8,358 nucleotides of DNA from Bacillota bacterium (GCA_023457175.1 JAEWMM010000275.1:1-8358), one strand, 5' to 3'; shown: positions 1 through 5,555, numbered from the stretch's first letter. Notes: generated from the sequence alone by a model not told the origin. Numbers and translations are program-made.

Positions 1-78
1 ACCCGTTGCACCAGTGGCGCCGGTCGCACCGGTTGCACCAGTGGCGCCGGTTGCACCAGTGGCGCCGGTCGCGCCCGT
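1..78 (-). repeat. Tandem DNA repeat encoding Gly-Ala-Thr triplets
   Basis: Nine-base units of the type GGN GCN ACN are repeated in tandem. Several are arranged in an 18-base higher-order unit, GGCGCCACTGGTGCAACC, which occurs twice in a row and then a third time nearly intact. Near-identity at the DNA level, beyond what the protein needs, suggests recent expansion by slippage or unequal recombination. The array is cut by the left edge, so its copy number is unknown. Confidence 0.8.
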
Positions 79-270
79 TGCGCCGGTGGCGCCAATAGGG
101 CCGGTGGGGCCGGTCGGCCCTACCACGCATTTGTTACCGCAAGGATTGCCGCAGGGGTTACCGCAGGGATTGCAGTTATTATTATCGGGGCAGCCCGGGC
201 CCCTGTCCGACAATCTGTTGGAACCGGCATATGGTTCATAACAGGAATGGCTGTTATATTTAGAAATCAT
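1..270 (-). CDS. Collagen-like (Gly-X-Y repeat) cysteine-rich surface protein, N-terminal part
   Basis: This is the first 90 codons of a gene that continues past the left edge. The ATG at 270 has a GAAAGG ribosome binding site about 9 bases upstream. Residues 1-30 are a polar, non-signal-like head ([16 protein letters not shown]). Residues 31-48 are rich in Asn, Cys, Pro and Gly, with three tandem NPCG units. From residue 51 every third residue is Gly: GPT-GPT-GPI, then ten GAT triplets up to the edge. Such repeats form collagen-type triple helices. In Bacillus and Clostridia, proteins of this architecture (BclA-like) coat spores as exosporium filaments, often with a globular C-terminal domain, which here lies outside the window. 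The lack of a signal peptide fits assembly from the mother cell. A spore-surface role is inferred from family and layout; a phage-tail or other structural collagen-like protein is the alternative. Confidence 0.85.
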   Translation of the reverse strand, partial: MISKYNSHSCYEPYAGSNRLSDRGPGCPDNNNCNPCGNPCGNPCGNKCVVGPTGPTGPIGATGATGATGATGATGATGATGATGATGATG

Positions 271-294
271 AACATATTACCTTTCGTAGTTGTT

Positions 295-315
295 AGTAGA
301 CATATACTGTCTACT
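295..315. repeat. Inverted repeat AGTAGACA-N5-TGTCTACT near the presumed transcription start
   Basis: These are perfect 8-bp arms around TATAC, lying between the candidate -10 box and the ribosome binding site of the collagen-like gene. It could be a regulator binding site or a 5'-end mRNA hairpin. Nothing in the sequence tells which. Confidence 0.45.
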
Positions 316-326
316 TATATTATATG
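316..326 (-). promoter_or_regulatory. Possible sporulation-type -10 element upstream of the collagen-like gene
   Basis: Read on the minus strand, CATATAATATA fits the CATAnnnTA pattern of sigma-K (and resembles sigma-E) -10 boxes, about 46 bases upstream of the start codon. It also contains TATAAT, so a sigma-A reading is possible. No good -35 box lies at the right distance for either. The assignment rests mainly on the -10 match and the likely spore-coat product. Confidence 0.3.
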
Positions 327-606
327 ATTTTGCCTGTTAAGGGACTCTCTGGATCTGTAAAAATATAGCATAATTGCATTTTTGATGCATAAATACGATA
401 TAGTTCAATTAAAGTGCCTGCGCATGGCGGGCCGCCGATGTATAAGCTCTGTAAGTTTAAAGCCTTGCCGCGGTCAAATGACGCCACATATACACGCTTA
501 TCGGCCGCCATCGCCGGGCGGCTTTAGCAAAAATGCTTGCAGAATGCGCATAAGCCTAAAACAATTTTAATGGCGCAGATAAACGTACATTTAAATAAAC
601 GTTATA

Positions 607-665
607 AAATGACATGTGCCTGCTCATCGGTATAAAATACCGCAGTGAACAAGCACATGTCATTT
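607..665. repeat. Long imperfect palindrome (59 bases), possible terminator or RNA element
   Basis: Outer arms AAATGACATGTGC (607-619) and GCACATGTCATTT (653-665) are perfect 13-bp complements. At the tip, CGGTAT-AAA-ATACCG (628-642) forms a second perfect 6-bp stem, and most bases between the two can pair with small internal loops. On the minus strand the hairpin is followed by the U-rich TTTTATAACGTTTATTT, so it might end transcription from the agr operon, but the arms are AT-balanced and the U-run is interrupted. A small palindromic mobile element is another possibility; no clear target duplication is visible. Confidence 0.55.
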
Positions 666-879
666 GTAAGGTAACCTTTTGTGGAATCGTTACGCCGGAT
701 GCCCAAGGGCAAGGCGGCGATCCCTTTGAAAAGGAAGTGATGAAAGCAAATTGAGCGTGGCGCCGCGTGACGGTTGCCGCAGTTCAATAGCTGCAGATGG
801 TCTCGGACGGGACATTATACGCATATGGTCGCCGGCAAAGCGCGCATAACCTTCAAGCGTTTAATTTTGGCGCGGCGGC

Positions 880-1002
880 TTAAATGTCCAGATTGGACGA
901 TATATACGGTTTGTCAGCAGTGACAAAAACCGAAATCGACATTACGGTTACGAATAGCGCTATAACAATTGCCGCCATGCGCAAAAATCGCTTTGTTTTC
1001 AT
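880..1002 (-). CDS. Small signal-peptide-like protein (40 aa) coupled to agrB; function unknown
   Basis: Its ATG at 1002 overlaps the agrB stop in an ATGA junction, and AAAGGA lies about 9 bases upstream inside agrB, so translational coupling is expected. The product has a basic start (MKTKRFLR), a hydrophobic stretch at residues 9-29 and a short polar tail, DKPYISSNLDI. This reads as a secretory signal or single membrane helix. VTA at residues 27-29 would suit signal peptidase I and would release the 11-residue tail. It has no cysteine, so it cannot form an AgrD-type thiolactone, though its beginning (MK..KRF) and VMS motif faintly recall AgrD. I do not recognise the family. Possible roles are a second secreted peptide, a membrane partner of AgrB, or a decayed agrD copy. 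That it is a gene is fairly well supported by the overlap, ribosome binding site and composition. Confidence 0.7.
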   Translation of the reverse strand: MKTKRFLRMAAIVIALFVTVMSISVFVTADKPYISSNLDI

Positions 1003-1577
1003 TGACGATATTCCTTTGCACTTAATTTCCCGGCCAGCAGCATTGCACCAACAAAGGTAATCGAGAGCATTACGGCGCTTGCCGCTGTCTTTTGCGCTAG
1101 GGCATATAAAAGAAGGCCTATGCCGGTCTGAACAGACAGTACAGCGATAGACCTCCTTTTATACGTTTTTCTTTCCAATGCATCCAGTGGCTTATTAATG
1201 CTTTCCAGAGGGGCAAGCAGCACCGTAACGATCACCGCAATAATGCCGGAAGATAACATGATAATCGGCGGCCAATCCAAACTACGTTTAAGCAACAGGA
1301 AAAACAGTACTGTGATTGCCGTGGAGACTAAGTAACATCTTGCAGGGGTACTGGCGTGATACCCACCGCTGTAAGAACGAAGGCTGAAATAACAAAGCAG
1401 AAACAAAAACCCCTGCCAGACCATGCCAAAGTACAGGCTGACTAAAAAGGTGGTCGCCGTATTCAACGCAATGAACAGCCCCTGCCCTATTCCAAAAGCA
1501 TATAAGTCCTTGTCCTCCTCACGAATGCTGCCGCTGAGAATAAGATAATCCGTGAGCCTTTCAGAAAGAGACGTCAT
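999..1577 (-). CDS. agrB: AgrB-type membrane peptidase that processes the autoinducer precursor
   Basis: AgrB is an integral-membrane cysteine endopeptidase that cuts the C-terminal tail off AgrD and closes the thiolactone ring of the peptide signal. At 192 residues the length is typical. The signature segment is R67-SYSGGYHAST-PARCY. It places the catalytic His74 and Cys81 seven residues apart, the same spacing as His77/Cys84 in the Staphylococcus aureus enzyme. Several hydrophobic helices follow (about residues 33-65, 82-95, 104-122, 143-160, 165-182). The start overlaps the agrD stop by one base (TAATG), so the two are co-translated, and the stop overlaps the next small gene. The gene order agrD-agrB is the reverse of the staphylococcal order. 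No AgrC kinase or AgrA regulator gene is within the window. Confidence 0.95.
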   Translation of the reverse strand: MTSLSERLTDYLILSGSIREEDKDLYAFGIGQGLFIALNTATTFLVSLYFGMVWQGFLFLLCYFSLRSYSGGYHASTPARCYLVSTAITVLFFLLLKRSLDWPPIIMLSSGIIAVIVTVLLAPLESINKPLDALERKTYKRRSIAVLSVQTGIGLLLYALAQKTAASAVMLSITFVGAMLLAGKLSAKEYRQ

Positions 1578-1720
1578 TAGAACTTACGCAATTTCTTTGC
1601 GCTTTGGGGCAGTTCCGGCTGGTAAGCAAGGTACCCGCAGGCGATGTTTGCGGACATTGTTGCTATTACAAGCGCCAGACAAGCAAGGATTCCACTAAAC
1701 TGAGCCATAAACCGTTTCAT
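1577..1720 (-). CDS. agrD: AgrD cyclic lactone autoinducer precursor peptide (47 aa)
   Basis: The ATG at 1720 is chosen because AAGGAGG lies 8 bases upstream; an earlier in-frame start at 1765 lacks this support. Residues 1-24 form the amphipathic, hydrophobic leader that holds AgrD at the membrane. The core follows with the ring cysteine C28 (ANIACGYLA), and then the charged C-terminal recognition tail YQPELPQSAKKLRKF with the typical E-x-P pattern that AgrB recognises. By analogy with Listeria and Clostridium perfringens AgrD, where a five-residue ring precedes an aromatic/His-E/Q-P motif, the predicted ring is Cys28-Gly-Tyr-Leu-Ala32. The length of the exocyclic N-terminal tail cannot be read from sequence. 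Confidence 0.93.
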   Translation of the reverse strand: MKRFMAQFSGILACLALVIATMSANIACGYLAYQPELPQSAKKLRKF

Positions 1721-1728
1721 GCGTTCGA

Positions 1729-1735
1729 CCTCCTT
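1729..1735 (-). promoter_or_regulatory. Ribosome binding site of agrD
   Basis: AAGGAGG on the minus strand, 8 bases before the ATG at 1720. It fixes the start of the 47-residue precursor in preference to the upstream in-frame ATG at 1765. Confidence 0.85.
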
Positions 1736-1759
1736 CCGTCTAATCTCGTTAAAAATATA

Positions 1760-1780
1760 GCACAAATGCGAACTTTGTGC
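1760..1780. promoter_or_regulatory. Inverted repeat GCACAAA-N7-TTTGTGC upstream of agrD, possible operator
   Basis: Perfect 7-bp arms lie 40-60 bases upstream of the agrD start. A weak sigma-A-like pair on the minus strand, TTGCTC-N16-TATACC (about 1788-1815), would place the transcription start at or next to this repeat. It could be a regulator site or a leader hairpin. An AT-rich inverted repeat, AGTTTTT-CTT-AAAAACT, lies further upstream at 1822-1838. Confidence 0.35.
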
Positions 1781-1996
1781 CGTAAAATGGTATAACTAAT
1801 AGGTTTTAGGGAGCAACTTACAGTTTTTCTTAAAAACTTCATCCAGCATCGGTCACAAGATGCCCTTGAGCATGGCAGATATCCCTCATTTGTTACCTGT
1901 TCGGATATGCGCTCCACGCGAAAGGCCAGTAACTTGAATGATTATTCACAGTAAAACCACCGACTTATTCGTGTCATATACAGAACAAAAAGCATA

Positions 1997-2028
1997 TTGT
2001 AAACTAACTTTATAATTTTGGTTGACAA
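1997..2028 (+). promoter_or_regulatory. BirA-type biotin operator upstream of bioY
   Basis: The half-sites TTGTAAACT (1997-2005) and GGTTGACAA (2020-2028) are separated by 14 bases and are close to the firmicute BirA consensus TTGTTAACC-N14/15-GGTTAACAA. The right half contains the -35 box of the bioY promoter, so bound biotinyl-AMP-BirA should block RNA polymerase. The position before bioYBDA is what the regulon predicts. Confidence 0.85.
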
Positions 2029-2050
2029 CAAGGCGGTTCATAGCTATAGT
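2022..2050 (+). promoter_or_regulatory. Sigma-A promoter of the bioYBDA operon
   Basis: A perfect -35 TTGACA (2022-2027) is followed by exactly 17 bases and TATAGT (2045-2050, five of six matches to TATAAT). Transcription should start near 2057, giving a leader of under 50 bases, too short for a riboswitch. Confidence 0.85.
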
Positions 2051-2091
2051 TAAGACTATGTAAATCTGGACAAATCCGTAAAGAAAAAATG

Positions 2092-2097
2092 AGGAGG
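2092..2097 (+). promoter_or_regulatory. Ribosome binding site of bioY, deciding its start
   Basis: AGGAGG lies 6 bases before the ATG at 2104. An in-frame ATG at 2089 immediately precedes it, but using that start would turn the Shine-Dalgarno sequence into codons, so 2104 is preferred. Confidence 0.85.
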
Positions 2098-2103
2098 TAT
2101 CCA

Positions 2104-2691
2104 ATGGAAGAAAAGGTCGTCCGGGCAGGCGGTAACGCACAAAGCTATTCAAAGGCGCACCAGCTTACATATATCGCATTATTTACCGCTTTAATTGCCG
2201 TCGGTGCTTTTATCAAGATTCCAGTTCCAGTGGTTCCGTTTACGCTGCAGTTTCTGTTTACGATGCTGGCAGGGTTGCTTTTAGGCGGAAAAAACGGCGC
2301 GATCTGCGTAGCGGTTTATATGGCCCTTGGCCTGATCGGGCTTCCGATATTTGCAGAGGGCGGCGGAATCTGGTATTTTATCAAACCCAGCTTCGGTTAT
2401 ATTCTCGGCTTCTGTGCCGCAAGCTATGTGACCGGAAAGCTGACCGAAAGACTCACCGCGGTCGCCTTTAAAAAGATTCTTCTTTACAATTTCATCGGGT
2501 TATTCATCGTCTATGGCGCGGGAATGGTCTATTACTATGTCATCTGCAATTATGTAATCGATACGCCAATCGGCTTATGGCCGTTATTTTTATACTGTTT
2601 TCTTCTGGCGGTGCCGGGAGATATCTGCCTTTGCATTTTAGCGGCCGTTTTAACCAAGCGGCTATGGCCGATGATCAACAGAATGAGGTGA
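2104..2691 (+). CDS. bioY: Biotin transporter substrate-binding component BioY
   Basis: BioY is the membrane S component of an energy-coupling-factor transporter that binds and imports biotin. The 195-residue protein has about six hydrophobic helices. It carries the family pattern: IPVPVVPFTLQFLF near residues 34-47, then LAGLLLGGKNGAI, YMALGLIGLPIFAEGGG and a GYILGF segment. The last part, AVPGDICLCILAAVL, corresponds to the conserved final helix with its acidic residue. No ATPase or BioN-like gene is next to it, so it probably uses a shared ECF energy module encoded elsewhere, as is usual in Firmicutes. It is the first gene of the operon, under the BirA-type operator, and ends 4 bases before bioB. 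Confidence 0.95.
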   Translation: MEEKVVRAGGNAQSYSKAHQLTYIALFTALIAVGAFIKIPVPVVPFTLQFLFTMLAGLLLGGKNGAICVAVYMALGLIGLPIFAEGGGIWYFIKPSFGYILGFCAASYVTGKLTERLTAVAFKKILLYNFIGLFIVYGAGMVYYYVICNYVIDTPIGLWPLFLYCFLLAVPGDICLCILAAVLTKRLWPMINRMR

Positions 2692-2695
2692 AAAC

Positions 2696-3670
2696 ATGAC
2701 CATAGTCGAAGCGTTAAAGCAAAAAGTATTCTCTCAAAAGCAGTTGAATAAAGAAGATGCGCTCCAACTTGGGACTGTTCCGCTGACGGAGCTCTGCGAG
2801 GCGGCGGACGAAATTCGTTCCCATTTTTGCGGAAAAGCTTTTGATATGTGCGCCATCGTCAACGGAAAATGCGGCCGATGCTCGGAGGACTGTAAATATT
2901 GCGCCCAGAGCGCGCACTATCAGACAGCCTGTGTAGAAAGCTATCCCCTGCTTTCCACAGCCGAGCTGGTGGCGCGCGCAAAGCACGACGCCGGACAGGG
3001 CGTGCTGCGTTATTCTATCGTCACCTCCGGCAAACGGCTTTCAGACGAGGAGGTGACGCAGGTCTGCGAAAGCATCCGGGCCATCCGGCGGGAAGCGGGC
3101 ATTCAGGTCTGCATCTCCTTTGGCCTGCTGGGAGAATCACAATTTGCCAGGCTAAAGGCAGCCGGAGCTTCCCGCGTCCACTGCAATCTCGAAGCCTCGG
3201 CGCGGTACTTCCCTGAGGTCTGCACGACGCATACCTGGCAGGAGAAGGTCGAAACCCTTAAGGCCGCTAAGCGCGCAGGGCTCGGCATCTGCTCCGGTGG
3301 TATTATGGGACTTGGCGAAACGATGGAAGACCGCATCGACATGGTGCTGGCCGTACGGGAATTGGGCGTAAAATCGGTTCCGGTCAACCTGCTCAACCCC
3401 ATTCCGGGCACGCCTTATGCGCATAACGCTATTTTGACCAACGACGAGCTGTGCCGCATCGTCGCTATTTTCCGTTTTTTGATTCCAGACGGCTCCATCC
3501 GTCTTGCGGGAGGCCGCGGCCTTCTTGAGGATAAGGGTAAAAAATGCTTCCAAAGCGGCGCAAACGCCGCCATCAGCGGCGATATGCTGACGACGGCGGG
3601 CTACTCGGTTGAGACCGATATGGCGCTGTTGACCGGACTGGGGTACGAGGTGAAGCTGGCAGATGAGTAA
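2696..3670 (+). CDS. bioB: Biotin synthase BioB, variant cysteine pattern
   Basis: BioB is a radical-SAM enzyme that inserts sulfur into dethiobiotin to make biotin. The radical-SAM motif is C62-SED-C66-KY-C69. Compared from memory with E. coli BioB, the auxiliary-cluster ligands Cys128 and Cys188 correspond to Cys139 (QVCISFG) and Cys199 (ICSGGI), and Arg260 to Arg269 (IRLAGGR). The position of Cys97 is Ser107 (RYSIVTSG). Extra cysteines at 45, 52 and 59 sit just before the radical-SAM motif. The substrate-site segment reads VHCNLEAS instead of YNHNLDTS. This suggests a non-classical auxiliary cluster, perhaps the [4Fe-5S] type I recall being reported for BioB of anaerobes. The length of 324 is normal. 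GAGGTG lies 5 bases before the ATG. The last 8 bases overlap bioD. Confidence 0.95.
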   Translation: MTIVEALKQKVFSQKQLNKEDALQLGTVPLTELCEAADEIRSHFCGKAFDMCAIVNGKCGRCSEDCKYCAQSAHYQTACVESYPLLSTAELVARAKHDAGQGVLRYSIVTSGKRLSDEEVTQVCESIRAIRREAGIQVCISFGLLGESQFARLKAAGASRVHCNLEASARYFPEVCTTHTWQEKVETLKAAKRAGLGICSGGIMGLGETMEDRIDMVLAVRELGVKSVPVNLLNPIPGTPYAHNAILTNDELCRIVAIFRFLIPDGSIRLAGGRGLLEDKGKKCFQSGANAAISGDMLTTAGYSVETDMALLTGLGYEVKLADE

Positions 3671-4346
3671 GCGCCTGTTTATCGCGGGAACCGGAACCGA
3701 TGTCGGTAAGACCTATGTAACCGGCCTGATCTTAAAAAAGCTGCGCGAGAGCGGAAGAATGGCAGCCTATTTCAAGGCGGCCATGAGCGGAAATCAAAGA
3801 GATCAGGAAAACCGCCTGATGCCCGGTGATGCACTGGCGGTCAAGGCGATTTCCGGCATTGGTCAGCCCTTGGAAGAAATGTGTCCCTATGTTTACGCGC
3901 ATGCCTATTCCCCCCATCTGGCCGCCCGAATCGAGGGCAACCCGGTTCGGCTGCAAACGGTTAAAGCCCGTTTTGGCGCCATATGCGAAAAATACGACTA
4001 TATCACGGTGGAAGGCGCCGGGGGTATCCTTTGCCCGCTGCGCTTTGATGAAGAAACGCTTCAGTCGGAGGACGTTATCAAGGCGCTGGACCTCTCCTGC
4101 CTCCTTATTGCGGATGCGGGGCTGGGCACAATCAACGCCGTGGGCCTGACGGCTGCATATATGAAGGCAAAAAACATCCCTGTTAAGGGCATTATTTTCA
4201 ATCGTTTCCATCCGGGCGATGTGATGGAGGAGGATAACCTGAAGATGTGCGAATTCATGACAGGGCTGAAGGTTTTGTCCTGTGTAAAATGCGGCGATGA
4301 AGCGCTGGATATCGACGCAGAGCAGCTTGCGGCCCTGTATGAGTGA
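3663..4346 (+). CDS. bioD: ATP-dependent dethiobiotin synthetase BioD
   Basis: BioD closes the ureido ring: 7,8-diaminopelargonate + CO2 + ATP -> dethiobiotin, in the cytoplasm. The P-loop GTGTDVGKT lies at residues 9-17. The catalytic lysine equivalent to E. coli Lys37 is Lys38 in YFKAAMSG. The VEGAGG motif (116-121) is followed by LCPL. The length of 227 fits the family. The start overlaps the end of bioB by 8 bases in another frame, with GAGGTG about 10 bases upstream, indicating coupled translation. The product feeds BioB and the substrate comes from the downstream gene product BioA. Confidence 0.95.
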   Translation: MSKRLFIAGTGTDVGKTYVTGLILKKLRESGRMAAYFKAAMSGNQRDQENRLMPGDALAVKAISGIGQPLEEMCPYVYAHAYSPHLAARIEGNPVRLQTVKARFGAICEKYDYITVEGAGGILCPLRFDEETLQSEDVIKALDLSCLLIADAGLGTINAVGLTAAYMKAKNIPVKGIIFNRFHPGDVMEEDNLKMCEFMTGLKVLSCVKCGDEALDIDAEQLAALYE

Positions 4347-4364
4347 AAAGGAGGAGGCGCCCCG

Positions 4365-5555
4365 ATGATCTGGTATCCTTATCAGCAAATGAAAACCATG
4401 AATCCGCCTTATGAAGTTGTCGACGCCGAAGGGGTTTATCTTTATACCGGGCATGGCAAAATGATCGACAGCGTTTCCTCATGGTGGAGTGTGATACACG
4501 GCTACAAGCACCCGGTGCTGACAGAGGCAATTAAAGCTCAGGCCGATCGTTTCTCGCATGTGATGTTGGGCGGTTTAACCCACGAGCCGGTGAAAAAGTT
4601 GTCTAATAAGCTTCAGGAATGGCTGCCCGGCGATCTCGATTACTGCTTTTTCTCCGATTCCGGCAGCGTAGCGGTGGAGGTCGCCTTGAAAATGGCGCTG
4701 CAGTATTATGCCAACAGGGGGGAACGGCGGGAAAAGGCGCTTTCCCTGACCCACTCCTATCACGGGGATACCTTTAAGGCCATGGAGGTGGGGGATGACG
4801 CGGACTATCATTTTGCATTCAGCGAGAAAAAGGGTGTCGTCCATATTCCGGCAGAAGTTCCCGCCCTTGAAAAAGCGTTTGCCCAATACCACAACGAGCT
4901 TTACTGCTTTATTGTGGAACCGCTGCTACAAGGCGCGGGCGGCATGCGGATGTATGACGTCTCTTTTCTCAAGCGCGCCAGAGCGCTGTGTGACGCACAC
5001 AATGTGCTCCTGATTTTTGACGAGGTTGCGACGGGTTTTGGCCGCACCGGGCACCGTTTTGTTGCAGACCTGGTCTGTCCCGATATACTGGTGCTCGGCA
5101 AAGCCTTGACCGGCGGGTACATTGGGCATGCAGTCACCGTGGCAAATCATAAGGTCTATGACGGCTTTTATGGGGACAATTCTTCTCTGGCACTCATGCA
5201 CGGCCCCACCTTTATGGGCAACGCGCTGGCCTGTAGCGTGGCCTTAGAATCCATCGCACTTTTTGAAAAGGAAAACTATCTTGCTAAAATCGCCCGGATC
5301 GAGGCGATCACAAGGCAGGAAATGGCCGGCTTTACCGACAGCCGGATAAAAGAGATGCGAATTATGGGCGGGTGCCTCTGTATAGAGGTTTATGATGCAG
5401 CTATGCTAAAGGGCTTCCAGCAGTTTGCGTGCGCGCATGGCGTATTCAGCCGCCCCTTTCTCAACTACATGTACGCTATGGTTCCATATATTATTCAAGA
5501 GCCTGAGCTGCTGCGAATATTGAATACAATGAGAGCATGGTTTCAGCCCGTATAA
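4365..5555 (+). CDS. bioA: Adenosylmethionine-8-amino-7-oxononanoate aminotransferase BioA
   Basis: BioA is a PLP-dependent class III aminotransferase that converts KAPA to DAPA, classically with S-adenosylmethionine as amino donor. The N-terminal WYPYQQM (3-9) matches the BioA-specific WHPYTSM motif. SSWWSVIHGY (38-47) contains the substrate-site tryptophans. SDSGSVAVEVALKMA (97-111) binds the cofactor phosphate, FDEVATGFGRTG holds Asp219, and LGKALTGGY holds the Schiff-base Lys246. HGPTFMGNALAC follows. These motifs separate it from lysine-dependent BioK or general omega-aminotransferases, although the donor cannot be proved from sequence. At 396 residues it is slightly shorter than E. coli BioA. 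AAGGAGGAGG lies just upstream, and the gap to bioD is 18 bases. It is the last gene of the operon; no bioF follows. Confidence 0.94.
   Translation: MIWYPYQQMKTMNPPYEVVDAEGVYLYTGHGKMIDSVSSWWSVIHGYKHPVLTEAIKAQADRFSHVMLGGLTHEPVKKLSNKLQEWLPGDLDYCFFSDSGSVAVEVALKMALQYYANRGERREKALSLTHSYHGDTFKAMEVGDDADYHFAFSEKKGVVHIPAEVPALEKAFAQYHNELYCFIVEPLLQGAGGMRMYDVSFLKRARALCDAHNVLLIFDEVATGFGRTGHRFVADLVCPDILVLGKALTGGYIGHAVTVANHKVYDGFYGDNSSLALMHGPTFMGNALACSVALESIALFEKENYLAKIARIEAITRQEMAGFTDSRIKEMRIMGGCLCIEVYDAAMLKGFQQFACAHGVFSRPFLNYMYAMVPYIIQEPELLRILNTMRAWFQPV

Larger units (their letters stand above)
271..879. other. Gene-poor intergenic region with several inverted repeats
   Basis: About 600 bases separate the third gene of the agr operon from the collagen-like gene. 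Short open frames occur on both strands, but none has a ribosome binding site and recognisable protein character. The stretch holds the collagen-gene promoter region (about 280-330), an imperfect inverted repeat at about 426-447 and 496-509, a 59-base palindrome at 607-665 and a small hairpin at 693-716. It could be the structured 3' untranslated region of the agr transcript, or it could hold an untranslated RNA. I recognise no known RNA family. Confidence 0.5.

Noticed and set aside
1..78. Short tandem repeats as a possible CRISPR array
   Set aside because: The units are 9 and 18 bases, contiguous and without spacers, and they keep a coding frame.
14..241. Plus-strand proline/alanine/valine repeat ORF (APV repeats)
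   Set aside because: It is the antisense reading of the Gly-Ala-Thr collagen repeat. It has no ribosome binding site, whereas the minus frame has a proper start and recognised architecture.
504..522. GCCGCC/GGCGGC hairpin followed by TTTAGC as a terminator
   Set aside because: It has only three T's and no plus-strand gene upstream for it to serve.
693..716. Small hairpin CGCC-TGCCC/GGGCA-GGCG as a terminator
   Set aside because: The loop is very tight and there is no T-run on either side.
602..787. Minus-strand ORF of 61 codons, and an overlapping 41-codon frame in the same area
   Set aside because: No ribosome binding site, an alternative start for the first, no family resemblance, and the longer frame runs through the 607-665 palindrome.
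1721..1765. Longer agrD start giving 62 codons
   Set aside because: The extension would include the AAGGAGG site and adds a polar segment not seen in AgrD precursors.
2089..2103. Upstream ATG for bioY
   Set aside because: The codons after it are the AGGAGGT ribosome binding site of the ATG at 2104.
2051..2103. Riboswitch in front of bioY
   Set aside because: The predicted leader is under 50 bases with no stable structure; control is better explained by the BirA operator.
3732..4454. Minus-strand 240-codon ORF opposite bioD
   Set aside because: It is antisense to a clearly functional bioD and bioA start, with no recognisable motifs; a shadow of GC-biased codons.
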